A stretch of DNA of 64,000 bases from Indibacter alkaliphilus LW1 (GCF_000295935.2 NZ_ALWO02000032.1:124001-188000), one strand, 5' to 3'; counted from the first letter of the stretch, positions 24,305 through 32,722 are shown. Program-made: numbers and translations. The notes: generated by a model from the sequence alone, not told the origin.

Positions 24305-25039
24305 ATGGACGAGGCTTGGATTATGCTATTCGTCTTGATGCCTTTGGCTGCATTCCTCTATGCGGCAGTTGGGCATGGTGGCGCCAGTAGCTACCTGATG
24401 TTTTTGGCACTTTTTAATTTTGCTCCAGAGCAGATTCGACCTACAGCTTTGATGCTGAATATGGTGGTATCCCTGCTTGCATTTTTAGCATATCGGAAAA
24501 CAGTTGCATTTCCTACTAACCTATTCCTTTCTCTAATTATCTTTTCTATCCCTGCTGCATACCTAGGGGGAACGATTTTAGTCGATACTGTTCTATACAA
24601 GCAAATATTAGGGATGCTTTTGTTCTTCCCAATCCTACGTTTTTTAAATGTATTCCCAATAGCCAAAGAGCGGGTAATTCAAAGAGTATGGTGGATGGCA
24701 CCAATATTAGGCATTTCGATAGGTTTCTTTTCTGGCTTGATCGGCATAGGAGGTGGTATCATCCTATCTCCCATCTTGCTAATGCTGGGTTGGACCTCAA
24801 TGAAAGAAACTGCTGCATTGAGTGCCTTATTCATCTTCTTCAACTCAGTAGCTGGATACATAGGAGCTGATGCAGTAAATATTTCCATCGATGCTAAGCT
24901 TTGGTATTTGATGCCCTTGACTGTAGCTGGAGGAGCGATTGGCGCTTATTTGGGAGCAAAGCGCTTCAATGTAAATGTTGTAAAATACATCCTTACAACC
25001 GTCCTTTTCTTTGCTGCTATAAAATTAATTTGGGCATGA
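24305..25039 (+). CDS. TSUP (TauE/SafE)-family permease
   Basis: A 244-residue membrane protein with about eight helices and the duplicated TSUP glycine motifs (AVGHGGASSYLMFLALF in the first half, GLIGIGGGIILSPILL in the second). TSUP proteins move sulfur-containing anions such as sulfite, taurine or sulfoacetate. It lies between moeA and mobA, overlapping the mobA start by four bases, so it is bound to cofactor synthesis by co-translation. A role in oxyanion transport, possibly molybdate, is an inference from position; no modABC genes are in the window. The ATG at 24305 is preferred to 24284, which lies inside moeA. Confidence 0.83.
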   Translation: MDEAWIMLFVLMPLAAFLYAAVGHGGASSYLMFLALFNFAPEQIRPTALMLNMVVSLLAFLAYRKTVAFPTNLFLSLIIFSIPAAYLGGTILVDTVLYKQILGMLLFFPILRFLNVFPIAKERVIQRVWWMAPILGISIGFFSGLIGIGGGIILSPILLMLGWTSMKETAALSALFIFFNSVAGYIGADAVNISIDAKLWYLMPLTVAGGAIGAYLGAKRFNVNVVKYILTTVLFFAAIKLIWA

Positions 25040-25623
25040 AAGAATTAGAAATTTACATTTTGGCAGGCGGAAAAAGCAGTAGAATGGGCAGTGACAAAGG
25101 TCTGGTCAAAATCACTGGTAAGCCTATGATTCAGTATTTGATCGAATCAATAGGTACTCTTCCCTACCCTCTTCGAATAATCGCACATGACCCTGCATAT
25201 CGGCAGTTTGACCTGAAAGTTATTGAAGACACTATCCCAGAGAAAGGCCCACTTGGAGGGTTATTAACCGCTTTGACTAATGCTAAGGGAAATAACGTTT
25301 GCCTTTTAAGCTGTGATATGCCTTTTTTAAAGACAGAAACTTTGAATGCTTTGATCACTCAATCCAGAGAAAACTACATCACAGTTTCAAGGTTAAAAGA
25401 CAGAACACTCCCCTTTCCAGGAGTATACCCAGAAAGCTTAATTTCCGCCGTTGAAGAGCATGTGGTCAACGATAAATTAAAACTTCAAAGTTTCATCCAA
25501 GAAAAGCCCCATCAATTTTTCGCTTTGGATGAACGCCATAAATTAAGCCCTATAGAATTTATAAATATCAACACGCCAACAGACATAGCCCAAGCTGCAA
25601 CTTGGCTGAAGAAAAATCATTGA
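25036..25623 (+). CDS. mobA: Molybdenum cofactor guanylyltransferase
   Basis: A 195-residue nucleotidyltransferase. The GTP-binding N-terminal motif LAGGKSSRMGSDKG is complete, followed by the EKGPLGGLLTAL loop, the metal-binding SCDMPFL segment and the late NINTPTD motif. It adds GMP to Mo-molybdopterin to form the guanine dinucleotide cofactor, as needed by the bis-MGD nitrate reductase upstream. The start codon overlaps the TSUP stop (ATGA). A much longer in-frame extension upstream exists but reads through the permease gene and has no family likeness. Confidence 0.92.
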   Translation: MKELEIYILAGGKSSRMGSDKGLVKITGKPMIQYLIESIGTLPYPLRIIAHDPAYRQFDLKVIEDTIPEKGPLGGLLTALTNAKGNNVCLLSCDMPFLKTETLNALITQSRENYITVSRLKDRTLPFPGVYPESLISAVEEHVVNDKLKLQSFIQEKPHQFFALDERHKLSPIEFININTPTDIAQAATWLKKNH

Positions 25624-25664
25624 TTATCTTAAACGGTAAAGGAAAAAACTAAAACCTCAAAACT

Positions 25665-27167
25665 ATGCAGGAACAAATCAACTCTCTTTCCTACAGAATG
25701 CTTTTTTTGAATACCTTGGCATTCACTATCTGCTTTGCTGTTTGGACTTTCAACGGGGTCATGGTGACTTACCTGACCGACAATGGAATTTTTGAATGGG
25801 GTCCTGTAGAGATTGGCTGGCTTTTGGGAATCCCGATTTTGACAGGAGCAATTTTCAGACTTCCCTTGGGAATTCTTACGGATAAATATGGAGGGAAATG
25901 GATTTTTGCTGCTTTGTTACTATTCTGCGCCATCCCCATGTACCTGATTTCTTTTGCGGACAGCTTCATGTTTTACGCAGTCCTCAGTTTTTTCTTTGGA
26001 TTTGCCGGTGCTGGATTTGCAGTTGGTATAGGCTATACTTCTGTCTGGTTCCCAAAAAGCTGGCAAGGTCGAGCACTGGGGATTTTCGGTGCAGGGAATG
26101 CAGGAGCGGCATTGACCACCCTATTGGCTCCTACCCTTTTGAATAATTTCACAGCTAATGGATTAAATCCTGAAAACTGGAGGCTTTTGCCTCAGTACTA
26201 TGCCGGGGTTTTGGTTGTGATGGCATTGGTTTTTATGTTCTTTTCAGTCAATAAAAAATCAAACGCCCCTGCACGAACCATGGCAGTGATATTAAAACCG
26301 CTTCAAAGCATCCGCGTATGGCGATTTGGCTTTTATTACTTCTTGGTATTCGGTTGCTTCGTAGCTTTTGCCCAATGGCTCGTACCATACTTTGTCAATG
26401 TATATGGAGCAAGCTTGGTTGTAGCCGGACTATTTGCTTCCTTATTCTCCTTTCCTTCCGGAGTGATTCGTGTACTTGGTGGGTGGATGAGTGACAAGTT
26501 AGGTGCAAGAAGAGTCATGTTGGGGACTTTTAGATGGTCGATTATCTTAGCGGCTCTTTTGATGGTTCCCAAAATGGACATCATTACACCTGGAAAGGGC
26601 ATCATGGCTACACAGGCTGGTGAAGTAAGTGGAGTTACAGACCAAGCAATTGAAGTGGGGAATAGAAATTATGCGCTGGCTTCAAAAGATGACGCAATGG
26701 AGCGAATGAATGATCCATCCGCTGCTGCTTCTTTTTTACCACATAAATATAGCTGGCAAGAACCGGTAGTAAGGCCTGGACAGGAAGTTGGAAAAAAAGA
26801 ATTGTTAGCAAAAGGGGTTACACAGATTTCTTTTGAAGCAAACATGTGGGTGTATGCCGTATTGGTATTGTTGATTGGGATAGTTTGGGGAATAGGCAAA
26901 GCGGGAGTTTACAGGTTTATTCCAGACTATTTCCCCAATGAAGTGGGAACCGTTGGTGGTATGGTTGGGGTAATCGGAGGTTTGGGAGGTTTTGTTTGTC
27001 CCATCCTATTTGGCTATTTGTTGGACTGGACAGGCCTTTGGACCAGCAGTTGGATCCTGATGTTTATCCTTTCTGTAGTGTGTTTGTTTTGGATGCTAAG
27101 AGTCACAAGAAACATAGTCAAAACTGAATCTCCAGAAATCGCCCATAAAATTGATCGGGTGGAGTGA
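25665..27167 (+). CDS. NarK-family nitrate/nitrite transporter (second copy)
   Basis: A 500-residue MFS protein, again with the nitrate/nitrite porter pattern: FGFAGAGFAVGIGYTSVWFP, QGRALGIFGAGNAGAALT and a C-terminal GIGKAGVYRFIPDYFPNEVGTVGG-like signature (given here in pieces). It is longer than the first copy by some 50 residues. A polar insert of about 85 residues (near 305-390, rich in Ala, Glu and Met) separates two helices in the C-terminal half. Two porters in one cluster may divide nitrate/proton symport and nitrate/nitrite exchange. It is embedded between mobA and moaD. Confidence 0.88.
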   Translation: MQEQINSLSYRMLFLNTLAFTICFAVWTFNGVMVTYLTDNGIFEWGPVEIGWLLGIPILTGAIFRLPLGILTDKYGGKWIFAALLLFCAIPMYLISFADSFMFYAVLSFFFGFAGAGFAVGIGYTSVWFPKSWQGRALGIFGAGNAGAALTTLLAPTLLNNFTANGLNPENWRLLPQYYAGVLVVMALVFMFFSVNKKSNAPARTMAVILKPLQSIRVWRFGFYYFLVFGCFVAFAQWLVPYFVNVYGASLVVAGLFASLFSFPSGVIRVLGGWMSDKLGARRVMLGTFRWSIILAALLMVPKMDIITPGKGIMATQAGEVSGVTDQAIEVGNRNYALASKDDAMERMNDPSAAASFLPHKYSWQEPVVRPGQEVGKKELLAKGVTQISFEANMWVYAVLVLLIGIVWGIGKAGVYRFIPDYFPNEVGTVGGMVGVIGGLGGFVCPILFGYLLDWTGLWTSSWILMFILSVVCLFWMLRVTRNIVKTESPEIAHKIDRVE

Positions 27168-27176
27168 AAGAATGTT

Positions 27177-27184
27177 TATCTTTG
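27177..27184 (+). promoter_or_regulatory. -7 box before moaD
   Basis: TATCTTTG fits TAnnTTTG perfectly, 23 bases before the moaD start codon. A TTG about 23 bases further upstream (27151-27153) may act as the -33 element. It would give moaD and moeB a promoter of their own. Confidence 0.45.
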
Positions 27185-27206
27185 AAAAAAGCCAAGTAAC
27201 ATTATT

Positions 27207-27434
27207 ATGAAACTATTAGCCTTCGGAAAAATAGCAGAGATCATTGGAAAGCAGGAGATAGAAATTGAGAATTTCCCAAATACGGATATCCTAGTGGGCT
27301 ATTTGCAACAACAATACCCCGCATTGAAAGACCTTAAATTCAGCATTGCCATAGATAAAAAACAAGTCAACGGAAATGTAAGCATAACCACAGGTGCTGA
27401 GGTAGCTTTGCTGCCACCATTCTCCGGAGGGTGA
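27207..27434 (+). CDS. moaD: Molybdopterin synthase sulfur carrier subunit
   Basis: A 75-residue ubiquitin-fold protein that ends in the obligatory double glycine (PPFSGG). The C-terminus is adenylated and then thiocarboxylated by MoeB to supply sulfur for molybdopterin. moeB starts four bases after the stop codon. Confidence 0.9.
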   Translation: MKLLAFGKIAEIIGKQEIEIENFPNTDILVGYLQQQYPALKDLKFSIAIDKKQVNGNVSITTGAEVALLPPFSGG

Positions 27435-27437
27435 TCC

Positions 27438-28523
27438 ATGGATAGATTTGAAAGACAATATATACTCCCGGGATTTGGTCCCGCATCACAACAAAAACTC
27501 AGAAAAACTTCAGTTCTGATCATAGGTGCCGGCGGTTTGGGTTGCCCGGCCTTGCTTTACCTCAGCGCAGCAGGAATAGGAAAAATCGGCATCATAGATG
27601 GAGATTTGGTTTCACTTTCCAACCTTAACAGACAGGTCCTGTTCGGAAAAGAAGATCTCGGAAAAAACAAAGCTGAATCTGCTGCCGAAATCATTCAGAA
27701 AAAGTACGATGACATAGAGGTAGAAGCTATCCCATATTTCCTGACGAAAGAAAACATTCTGGGCATCATCCAAAACTACGACCTGATCTTAGATGGCTCG
27801 GACAATTTCCCCACGCGGTATTTGGTCAATGATGCTTGCCTGATCGCTGGCAAACCTTTGGTTTTCGGAGCCATCTATCAGCACGAGGGACAAGTAGCTA
27901 TTTTCAATGCCAAGGGACCCCATTCTATCAATTACCGGGACCTCTACCCCATACCACCATCAGCACGTGAAGTCCCCAACTGCAATGAAATAGGCGTATT
28001 AGGTGTGCTACCAGGGATCATCGGAACGTGGATGGCTGCAGAATGTATCAAATACCTGACTGGATATGGGGACTCGCTTGAAGACAAAATGCTCTTCTAT
28101 GACCTGCTCAACCACAATTCCTATCAGGTTCAACTTGCCAAAAATCAAGACAGCAATCAAAGCAGACCAAAAAACCATTCCGAACTCCAAGAAATGGACT
28201 ATCAGGACTTCTGTGGCTTGAGTACACAAACAGATTGGGAAGCTGCTTTGAGCTTCTTGAAAAATGCCAATCAGTCCGTATTGGTGGATGTTCGGGAACA
28301 TGGGGAACAACCGGAACTGGACGATGTTGAGCACCTCCAGATCCCTTTAGCTGACCTACCCAATTCCAGAAGTCAGCTAGCATCCTTTCAGAACATCCTC
28401 CTTTTCTGTCAATCAGGAAGCAGAAGCCTGAAAGCCGTCGACATGCTCAAAAGTCAGTTTCCTGATAAAAATATTCAATCTGTTGAAGGGGGAATTATTA
28501 GATATTTTGGGGATTTAAAGTAG
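27438..28523 (+). CDS. moeB: MoaD-activating E1-like enzyme with rhodanese domain
   Basis: A 361-residue HesA/MoeB/ThiF protein. Residues 1-240 form the adenylation domain: GAGGLGCPALLYL for ATP, SNLNRQVLF, DGSDNFPTRYLVND as the metal/ATP segment and EIGVLGVLPG. A C-terminal rhodanese domain (about 255-361) has LVDVREHGE and the active-site loop LFCQSGSRS with its cysteine. The fused rhodanese probably delivers the sulfur, as in MOCS3-like enzymes. The frame ends in the family A repeat cluster 3. Confidence 0.9.
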   Translation: MDRFERQYILPGFGPASQQKLRKTSVLIIGAGGLGCPALLYLSAAGIGKIGIIDGDLVSLSNLNRQVLFGKEDLGKNKAESAAEIIQKKYDDIEVEAIPYFLTKENILGIIQNYDLILDGSDNFPTRYLVNDACLIAGKPLVFGAIYQHEGQVAIFNAKGPHSINYRDLYPIPPSAREVPNCNEIGVLGVLPGIIGTWMAAECIKYLTGYGDSLEDKMLFYDLLNHNSYQVQLAKNQDSNQSRPKNHSELQEMDYQDFCGLSTQTDWEAALSFLKNANQSVLVDVREHGEQPELDDVEHLQIPLADLPNSRSQLASFQNILLFCQSGSRSLKAVDMLKSQFPDKNIQSVEGGIIRYFGDLK

Positions 28524-28960
28524 ATATTGGATATTGAAATATGCTTCGCGAAATATGGTAGAAATATAGTTGAAATAGATATTGGTGGATATTATATTAA
28601 AGAAATATGCTTTGCGAAATAATTAGAAATATGCCTTCGGCGAAATATTTTCAACCCAGAGTTTTAGCGCGAACCAGAAGAGACAATTGATTCGGGATAT
28701 AGAAGAATGGATATAATTGGATATTGGATATTGGTGGATATTAGGATATAGAAATATGCCTTCGGCGAAATATTGTATAAACTGGAGCTTTAGCGGAAGT
28801 CCCGAGAGTGAAGCGATTAAAGATATAGTAGAAATAGAATGGAAATATGCTTCGAAAAGCATAAATCAAACAGAAATTCGAAAGCGGGGGCTGAGAGCTT
28901 TCTGATATAGATTGCCATAGTGAAGATATAGATTTCAAAATCAGGCTGGAATATTATTAG
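28524..28960. repeat. Intergenic repeat family A, cluster 3
   Basis: The 489-base gap between moeB and the HNH gene holds at least three units. GATATTGAAATATGCTTCGCGA starts it, and two GAAATATGCCTTCGGCG units occur at about 28627 and 28752. One is followed by a GAGTTTTAGCGCGAACCAG run (28661-28680) that matches cluster 1 in reverse complement; the other by a diverged TCCCGAGAGTGAAGCGATT segment. Short GGATATTGG runs lie between. No open frame of note. Confidence 0.8.
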
Positions 28961-29012
28961 TACAGCGAACAAAATATCACTACCCTTTTAGAAACTGAGA
29001 AAAAAATGGATT

Positions 29013-29576
29013 ATGAAAAAGCCAAAATATGAAACAGTCAAAGAATTAATTTTTTATTCCTATGCCAATCTTGCAATGGCACATGCAGCGGTGGAGCGCA
29101 AGCATTCGAAATATGGAACTTTTCATTATATCATTAGGGCCAAACTCTTTAAGGGTTTAAAAGATGGCACAATGAACATCAGAACAATTTTTGACGATGA
29201 AAAAATCAAACTTAAGACTGGTCAAATCTGCAACTATTGTGGCGCAAAAGAAAACCTTGCATTAGATCACATACTTCCAAAAAAACTTGTTGGAATTGAT
29301 GCTGCTGAAAACTTAATTTTTGCCTGTAAGAAATGTAATAGTTCAAAAGGTAAAAAAGATTTGATCGAATGGATGCTATTCCAAAACAAATTCTTCCCAC
29401 TGATGATCATCAGAAGATATTTAAAACTAGTTCACAGCTATTGCGTCCAAAATTCTATTTTAGATCATAAAATAGAAGATATAAAAGATCTTAATCTTCC
29501 TTTCAGAATAGATTTGATACCTACAACCTTCCCAAAACCAGACTCCTTAACTTTGAACATTGTGGAAAATCAATAA
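29013..29576 (+). CDS. HNH endonuclease-domain protein
   Basis: A 187-residue protein. The centre (about 70-115) is an HNH nuclease domain with zinc ribbon: CNYCGAKENLALDHILPKKL and the second Cys pair CKKCNSSKG. The N-terminal 70 residues are basic and helical (ELIFYSYANLAMAHAAVERK), and the C-terminal 70 residues resemble nothing I know. It interrupts the cofactor genes between moeB and moaE and sits between two repeat clusters, so it looks like an inserted gene. Homing, defence or repeat-linked activity are all possible; the sequence does not decide. Confidence 0.75.
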   Translation: MKKPKYETVKELIFYSYANLAMAHAAVERKHSKYGTFHYIIRAKLFKGLKDGTMNIRTIFDDEKIKLKTGQICNYCGAKENLALDHILPKKLVGIDAAENLIFACKKCNSSKGKKDLIEWMLFQNKFFPLMIIRRYLKLVHSYCVQNSILDHKIEDIKDLNLPFRIDLIPTTFPKPDSLTLNIVENQ

Positions 29577-29619
29577 TATACTTAGTAATTTAAATCTATC
29601 ATGTGAACTACTAAGACAA

Positions 29620-29736
29620 ACCCTATTTCAACAATATTTCTATAATATTTCCACCATATTTCTATCAAAAACAAGCCCCAAAGAGCCAAAACCAATATTA
29701 CCTTAGTGTCTTAGCGCCTTTGTGGCCTAAATAAAA
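29620..29736. repeat. Short repeat stretch between the HNH gene and moaE
   Basis: Tandem-like phrases of the type TATTTCNAYNATATTTCCACC (29625-29670) that also appear in clusters 1 and 4. They are followed by TTAGTGTCTTAGCGCCTTTG (29703-29722), a phrase common in Bacteroidota intergenic DNA. The repeat text therefore flanks the HNH gene on both sides. Confidence 0.6.
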
Positions 29737-29741
29737 AAACC

Positions 29742-30188
29742 ATGGAAAAGAAAAGAACACCAAAAAACATATTTGTAGAAGGAGCGATCTCTCCTGATAA
29801 AATCGCGAAATCCATCGCCAATCATAGCACAAAAACAAATATTGGCGGACATAGCATCTTTCTCGGACAGGTTAGAGCTGATGAAAAAGAAGAGGGCTCG
29901 GTCGTGGCTATTGAATATACAGCCTATGAAGACATGGCTTTGCAACAGGCCTTCGAAATCCGTGAAGCCATCTTTGCCAAATATCCATTGACCTGCATGC
30001 ATATTTACCATAGCTTGGGCGAGGTCAAAACAGGAGAAATCTGCCTCTTTGTCTTTACTTCCTCCAAACATCGGAAAGCCGCCATCGATGCCTGTGAAGA
30101 ACTCGTCGAGCGCATCAAAAAAGAGTTGCCCATCTGGGGAAAAGAAATTCTGGATAATGAAAAATCTGAGTGGAAGGTGAATACTTAA
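29742..30188 (+). CDS. moaE: Molybdopterin synthase catalytic subunit
   Basis: A 148-residue MoaE protein. GGHSIFLGQVRADEKE and the EYTAYEDMA segment form the core; FVFTSSKHRKAAIDACE and PIWGKE near the C-terminus contain the conserved active-site lysines. With MoaD it converts precursor Z (cPMP) to molybdopterin. It is separated from moaD/moeB by the HNH gene and repeats, whereas these genes usually adjoin. Confidence 0.92.
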   Translation: MEKKRTPKNIFVEGAISPDKIAKSIANHSTKTNIGGHSIFLGQVRADEKEEGSVVAIEYTAYEDMALQQAFEIREAIFAKYPLTCMHIYHSLGEVKTGEICLFVFTSSKHRKAAIDACEELVERIKKELPIWGKEILDNEKSEWKVNT

Positions 30189-30490
30189 AAAGATATATGC
30201 CTTCGGCGAAATATAGTAGAAATATACTTCGCGAAATCGTAGTGAAGCGGAGATCCCGAGAGCGAAGTGATTCGGGATATAGTTGAAATATCCACCTTAA
30301 AATTAGATTAAACGGTGAAGCCTCGACTAAAGTGGCGCAGATTGAGTTTAGCAGAAACATGTCCATTCCTACTGGCAAACAGGTTCTACGAAATAATTCC
30401 ACATTATTCCAACCCTATTTCTATTTTATTTCCACCTTATTTCTAAACCATACTTTAACCCTATTTCTACCTTATTTCAGCTTTATCTTA
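30189..30490. repeat. Intergenic repeat family A, cluster 4
   Basis: Directly behind the moaE stop come ATATGCCTTCGGCGAAATAT and ATATACTTCGCGAAATC, then the GTGAAGCGGAGA run and the hairpin with arms TCCCGA/TCGGGA (about 30253-30276), nearly identical to cluster 2. After 60 bases of unrelated sequence, 30405-30485 contains a run of CTATTTCTA/TTTCCACC near-repeats (about six). No gene in this 330-base gap. Confidence 0.8.
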
Positions 30491-30518
30491 ATTCAATCCG
30501 CTCTAAAATAAAAATACA

Positions 30519-31433
30519 ATGATCAACATCACCCATAAATCCACCACCCTTAGAAAAGCCATAGCGCAGGCCATTGTTAAAGTGAGCTCGGAAGAAACCA
30601 TCGCTGCTGTGGTCAATAAAACAGTGCCCAAGGGAGATGTATTTGAAATGGCCAAGGTGGCGGGACTTTTTGCTGCCAAGCGTACTGCTGACATGATTCC
30701 GGATTGCCATCCTCTTCCTGTGGAGTTCACTTCCGTGAATTACGAAATCAAAGGTTTGGACATCTATGTCTTGGTAGAAATCCACACCATCTACAAAACA
30801 GGCGTGGAGGTGGAAGCCATGCATGCTGCATCTGTGGTGGCCCTGACCATGTATGACATGCTCAAACCCATAGACAAAAACATCAGCATAGAGCAGATCA
30901 AATTGATCGAGAAAAAAGGGGGAAAAACAGATTATGCCAAAGACAAGGAGCAAAACCTCAAAGCCGCTGTTATTGTCTGTTCGGACAGCATAGCTTCAGG
31001 GCAAAAGGAAGACAGGGCAGGCAAGGTAATTATCCAAAAATTAGAAGCTTCAAAAGTCAGCATTGAAGATTATTCCATCATCCCTGACGAAAAAGAAAAG
31101 ATCCAAAGCAAGCTCAGAGGATTTGTTGAGGCAGGCATGGACATGGTCATCTTTTCAGGAGGTACAGGACTTTCACCGAAAGATGTAACCCCTGAGGCCA
31201 TCAGACCGCTGATAGAGCGAGAAGTACCCGGTATAGAAGAGGCTATCCGCAGCTATGGACAAGCCCGTATGCCCTACTCCATGCTCTCCAGGTCTGTTGC
31301 TGGCTTGATCGGCAATACCCTCGTACTAGCCCTTCCAGGATCAACCAAAGGCGCCGAAGAATCTATGGACGCTATTTTTCCAGCGGTTTTACATCTATTC
31401 AAAGTTTTGGAAGGGCCGAAGTATAGGCATTGA
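30519..31433 (+). CDS. moaCB: Bifunctional molybdenum cofactor protein MoaC/MoaB
   Basis: A 304-residue fusion. Residues 1-140 are MoaC (KRTADMIPDCHPLP with the catalytic His region, then EVEAMHAASVVALTMYDM), the cyclic pyranopterin monophosphate synthase. Residues 150-304 are the MogA/MoaB adenylyltransferase fold (AAVIVCSDSIASGQ, then FSGGTGLSPKDVTPEAI and LPGSTKGAEE). The fusion is usual in Bacteroidota. With moaA, moaD, moaE, moeA, moeB and mobA the pathway to MGD is complete in this window. Confidence 0.93.
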   Translation: MINITHKSTTLRKAIAQAIVKVSSEETIAAVVNKTVPKGDVFEMAKVAGLFAAKRTADMIPDCHPLPVEFTSVNYEIKGLDIYVLVEIHTIYKTGVEVEAMHAASVVALTMYDMLKPIDKNISIEQIKLIEKKGGKTDYAKDKEQNLKAAVIVCSDSIASGQKEDRAGKVIIQKLEASKVSIEDYSIIPDEKEKIQSKLRGFVEAGMDMVIFSGGTGLSPKDVTPEAIRPLIEREVPGIEEAIRSYGQARMPYSMLSRSVAGLIGNTLVLALPGSTKGAEESMDAIFPAVLHLFKVLEGPKYRH

Positions 31434-31460
31434 TTTTTTTAATCCTGTGTCCAAAAAATA

Positions 31461-31503
31461 ATTAAGGATATTTTTGTCCTTAATTTAATAAAGGATATAT
31501 TTG
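31461..31503 (+). promoter_or_regulatory. Two tandem promoter/operator units before the Rrf2 gene
   Basis: Unit 1: arms ATTAAGGA (31461-31468) and TCCTTAAT (31477-31484) enclose TATTTTTG, an exact -7 box. Unit 2, 27 bases downstream: AAAGGA, then TATATTTG (31496-31503), again an exact -7 box, then TTCTGTAAT as a degraded right arm. A repressor bound to such a palindrome would cover the promoter, which suits autoregulation by the Rrf2 protein encoded next. Confidence 0.6.
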
Positions 31504-31522
31504 TTCTGTAATAAATGAAGAG

Positions 31523-31954
31523 ATGTTTTCAAAAACCTGTAAATACGCTATCAATGCCATGATTTATGTGGCCTCTCTACCAATAGGTAATGAGAGGGCT
31601 AGCTTGAAAGACATTTCAAAAGCTATCAATTCTCCTGAGGCATTCACAGCAAAAATACTCCAGGCATTAGTAAGAGACGATTTACTTATATCCGTCAAAG
31701 GACCTCATGGCGGATTCTCAATAAATGGCAAAGCCTCAGAAATTTACCTGGCTCAGATAGTAGACAGCATTGATGGAAACTTGCTTTTTACCGGTTGTGC
31801 TCTTGGATTGAAAAAATGTGCAGAAGAACATCCTTGTGCAGTACATTACAAATTCAAGGCAATCCGTGAACATCTTACAGGGATGCTCCACTCTACCAAT
31901 CTTACCGACATGGCGGATAGAGTAAACAATGGAATAAGTTTTCTAAAATACTAG
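31523..31954 (+). CDS. Rrf2-family regulator (NsrR/IscR-like)
   Basis: A 143-residue winged-helix regulator: DNA-binding N-terminus (SKTCKYAINAMIYVA, KDISKAINSPEAFTAKILQ) and the wing SVKGPHGGFSING. Three cysteines near residue 95-110 (CALGLKKCAEEHPC; spacing C-x6-C-x5-C) are placed like the iron-sulfur ligands of NsrR and IscR. It is followed by the RIC and NnrS-like genes, so NO sensing through a nitrosylated cluster is the best guess. The promoter region contains matching palindromes. Confidence 0.85.
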   Translation: MFSKTCKYAINAMIYVASLPIGNERASLKDISKAINSPEAFTAKILQALVRDDLLISVKGPHGGFSINGKASEIYLAQIVDSIDGNLLFTGCALGLKKCAEEHPCAVHYKFKAIREHLTGMLHSTNLTDMADRVNNGISFLKY

Positions 31955-31993
31955 AAAAATAAAGGATTTAAAGGTATTTAAATATTATATAAA

Positions 31994-32716
31994 ATGGAAG
32001 CAATAGAAAAAAGAAAAGTTGGAGGAATAGTCGCCGAAAACTTTAGAACAGCAAAAGTTTTTACAGAATATGGGATCGACTTCTGCTGCAAAGGAGGTAT
32101 AAGCTTGGAGGCAGCATGCGAAAAAAACGGTGTCCCGGTTCAGCACCTTGTAGACGACTTGATGAAAGTAGCCTCAACAGCACCTGAAAGCAAATACACA
32201 TCGCTTAGCATAAGTGATCTTATCGATCATATCATATCTGTTCATCACTCCTACGTAGAAAACAACATCCCTCCATTAAAGGCATATCTTCAAAAATTGG
32301 CACTTGTACACGGAGAACGACATCCTGAGCTTCATCAGATCAAAGAACTGTTTTTTGAAGCTTCTGACGGGCTTACAGTACATATGAAAAAAGAAGAGCT
32401 TGTACTTTTCCCTTACATCAAAGCAATGCAAGCTTCGGATGAAAATGGTTTTCCACTCTCAGCCCCCCACTTCGGCCATATAGACAATCCAATTGCTATG
32501 ATGGAACATGAACATGATACTGAAGGGGAAAGGTTTAGACAAATCTCTCAACTCAGTGATGGCTATAACGCTCCCGCAGATGGTTGTCAGACATATAGAG
32601 TGGCTTTTGCCATGCTAAAAGAGTTTGAGGAGGATTTACACACTCACATACACTTGGAAAACAATATCCTTTTCCCTAAAGCAAAGGCTCTATACGAGAT
32701 TGTGAATAAAAAATAA
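31994..32716 (+). CDS. ric: RIC-family iron-sulfur cluster repair di-iron protein (ScdA/YtfE)
   Basis: A 240-residue cytoplasmic protein. The N-terminal ScdA domain contains DFCCKGG, and the following hemerythrin-like domain contributes His and Glu ligands (HHSYVE, HGERHPELHQ, HMKKEELVLFP, EHEHDTEGE, HIHLENNILFP). RIC proteins restore clusters damaged by NO or oxidative stress. It lies 39 bases behind the Rrf2 gene and six bases before the NnrS-like gene, forming an NO-defence operon. Confidence 0.92.
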   Translation: MEAIEKRKVGGIVAENFRTAKVFTEYGIDFCCKGGISLEAACEKNGVPVQHLVDDLMKVASTAPESKYTSLSISDLIDHIISVHHSYVENNIPPLKAYLQKLALVHGERHPELHQIKELFFEASDGLTVHMKKEELVLFPYIKAMQASDENGFPLSAPHFGHIDNPIAMMEHEHDTEGERFRQISQLSDGYNAPADGCQTYRVAFAMLKEFEEDLHTHIHLENNILFPKAKALYEIVNKK

Positions 32717-32722
32717 TAAAAA

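Noticed and set aside
24901-25035. N-terminal extension of MobA by 45 codons
   Set aside because: These codons lie in another frame of the TSUP gene and the family start motif begins at 25036.
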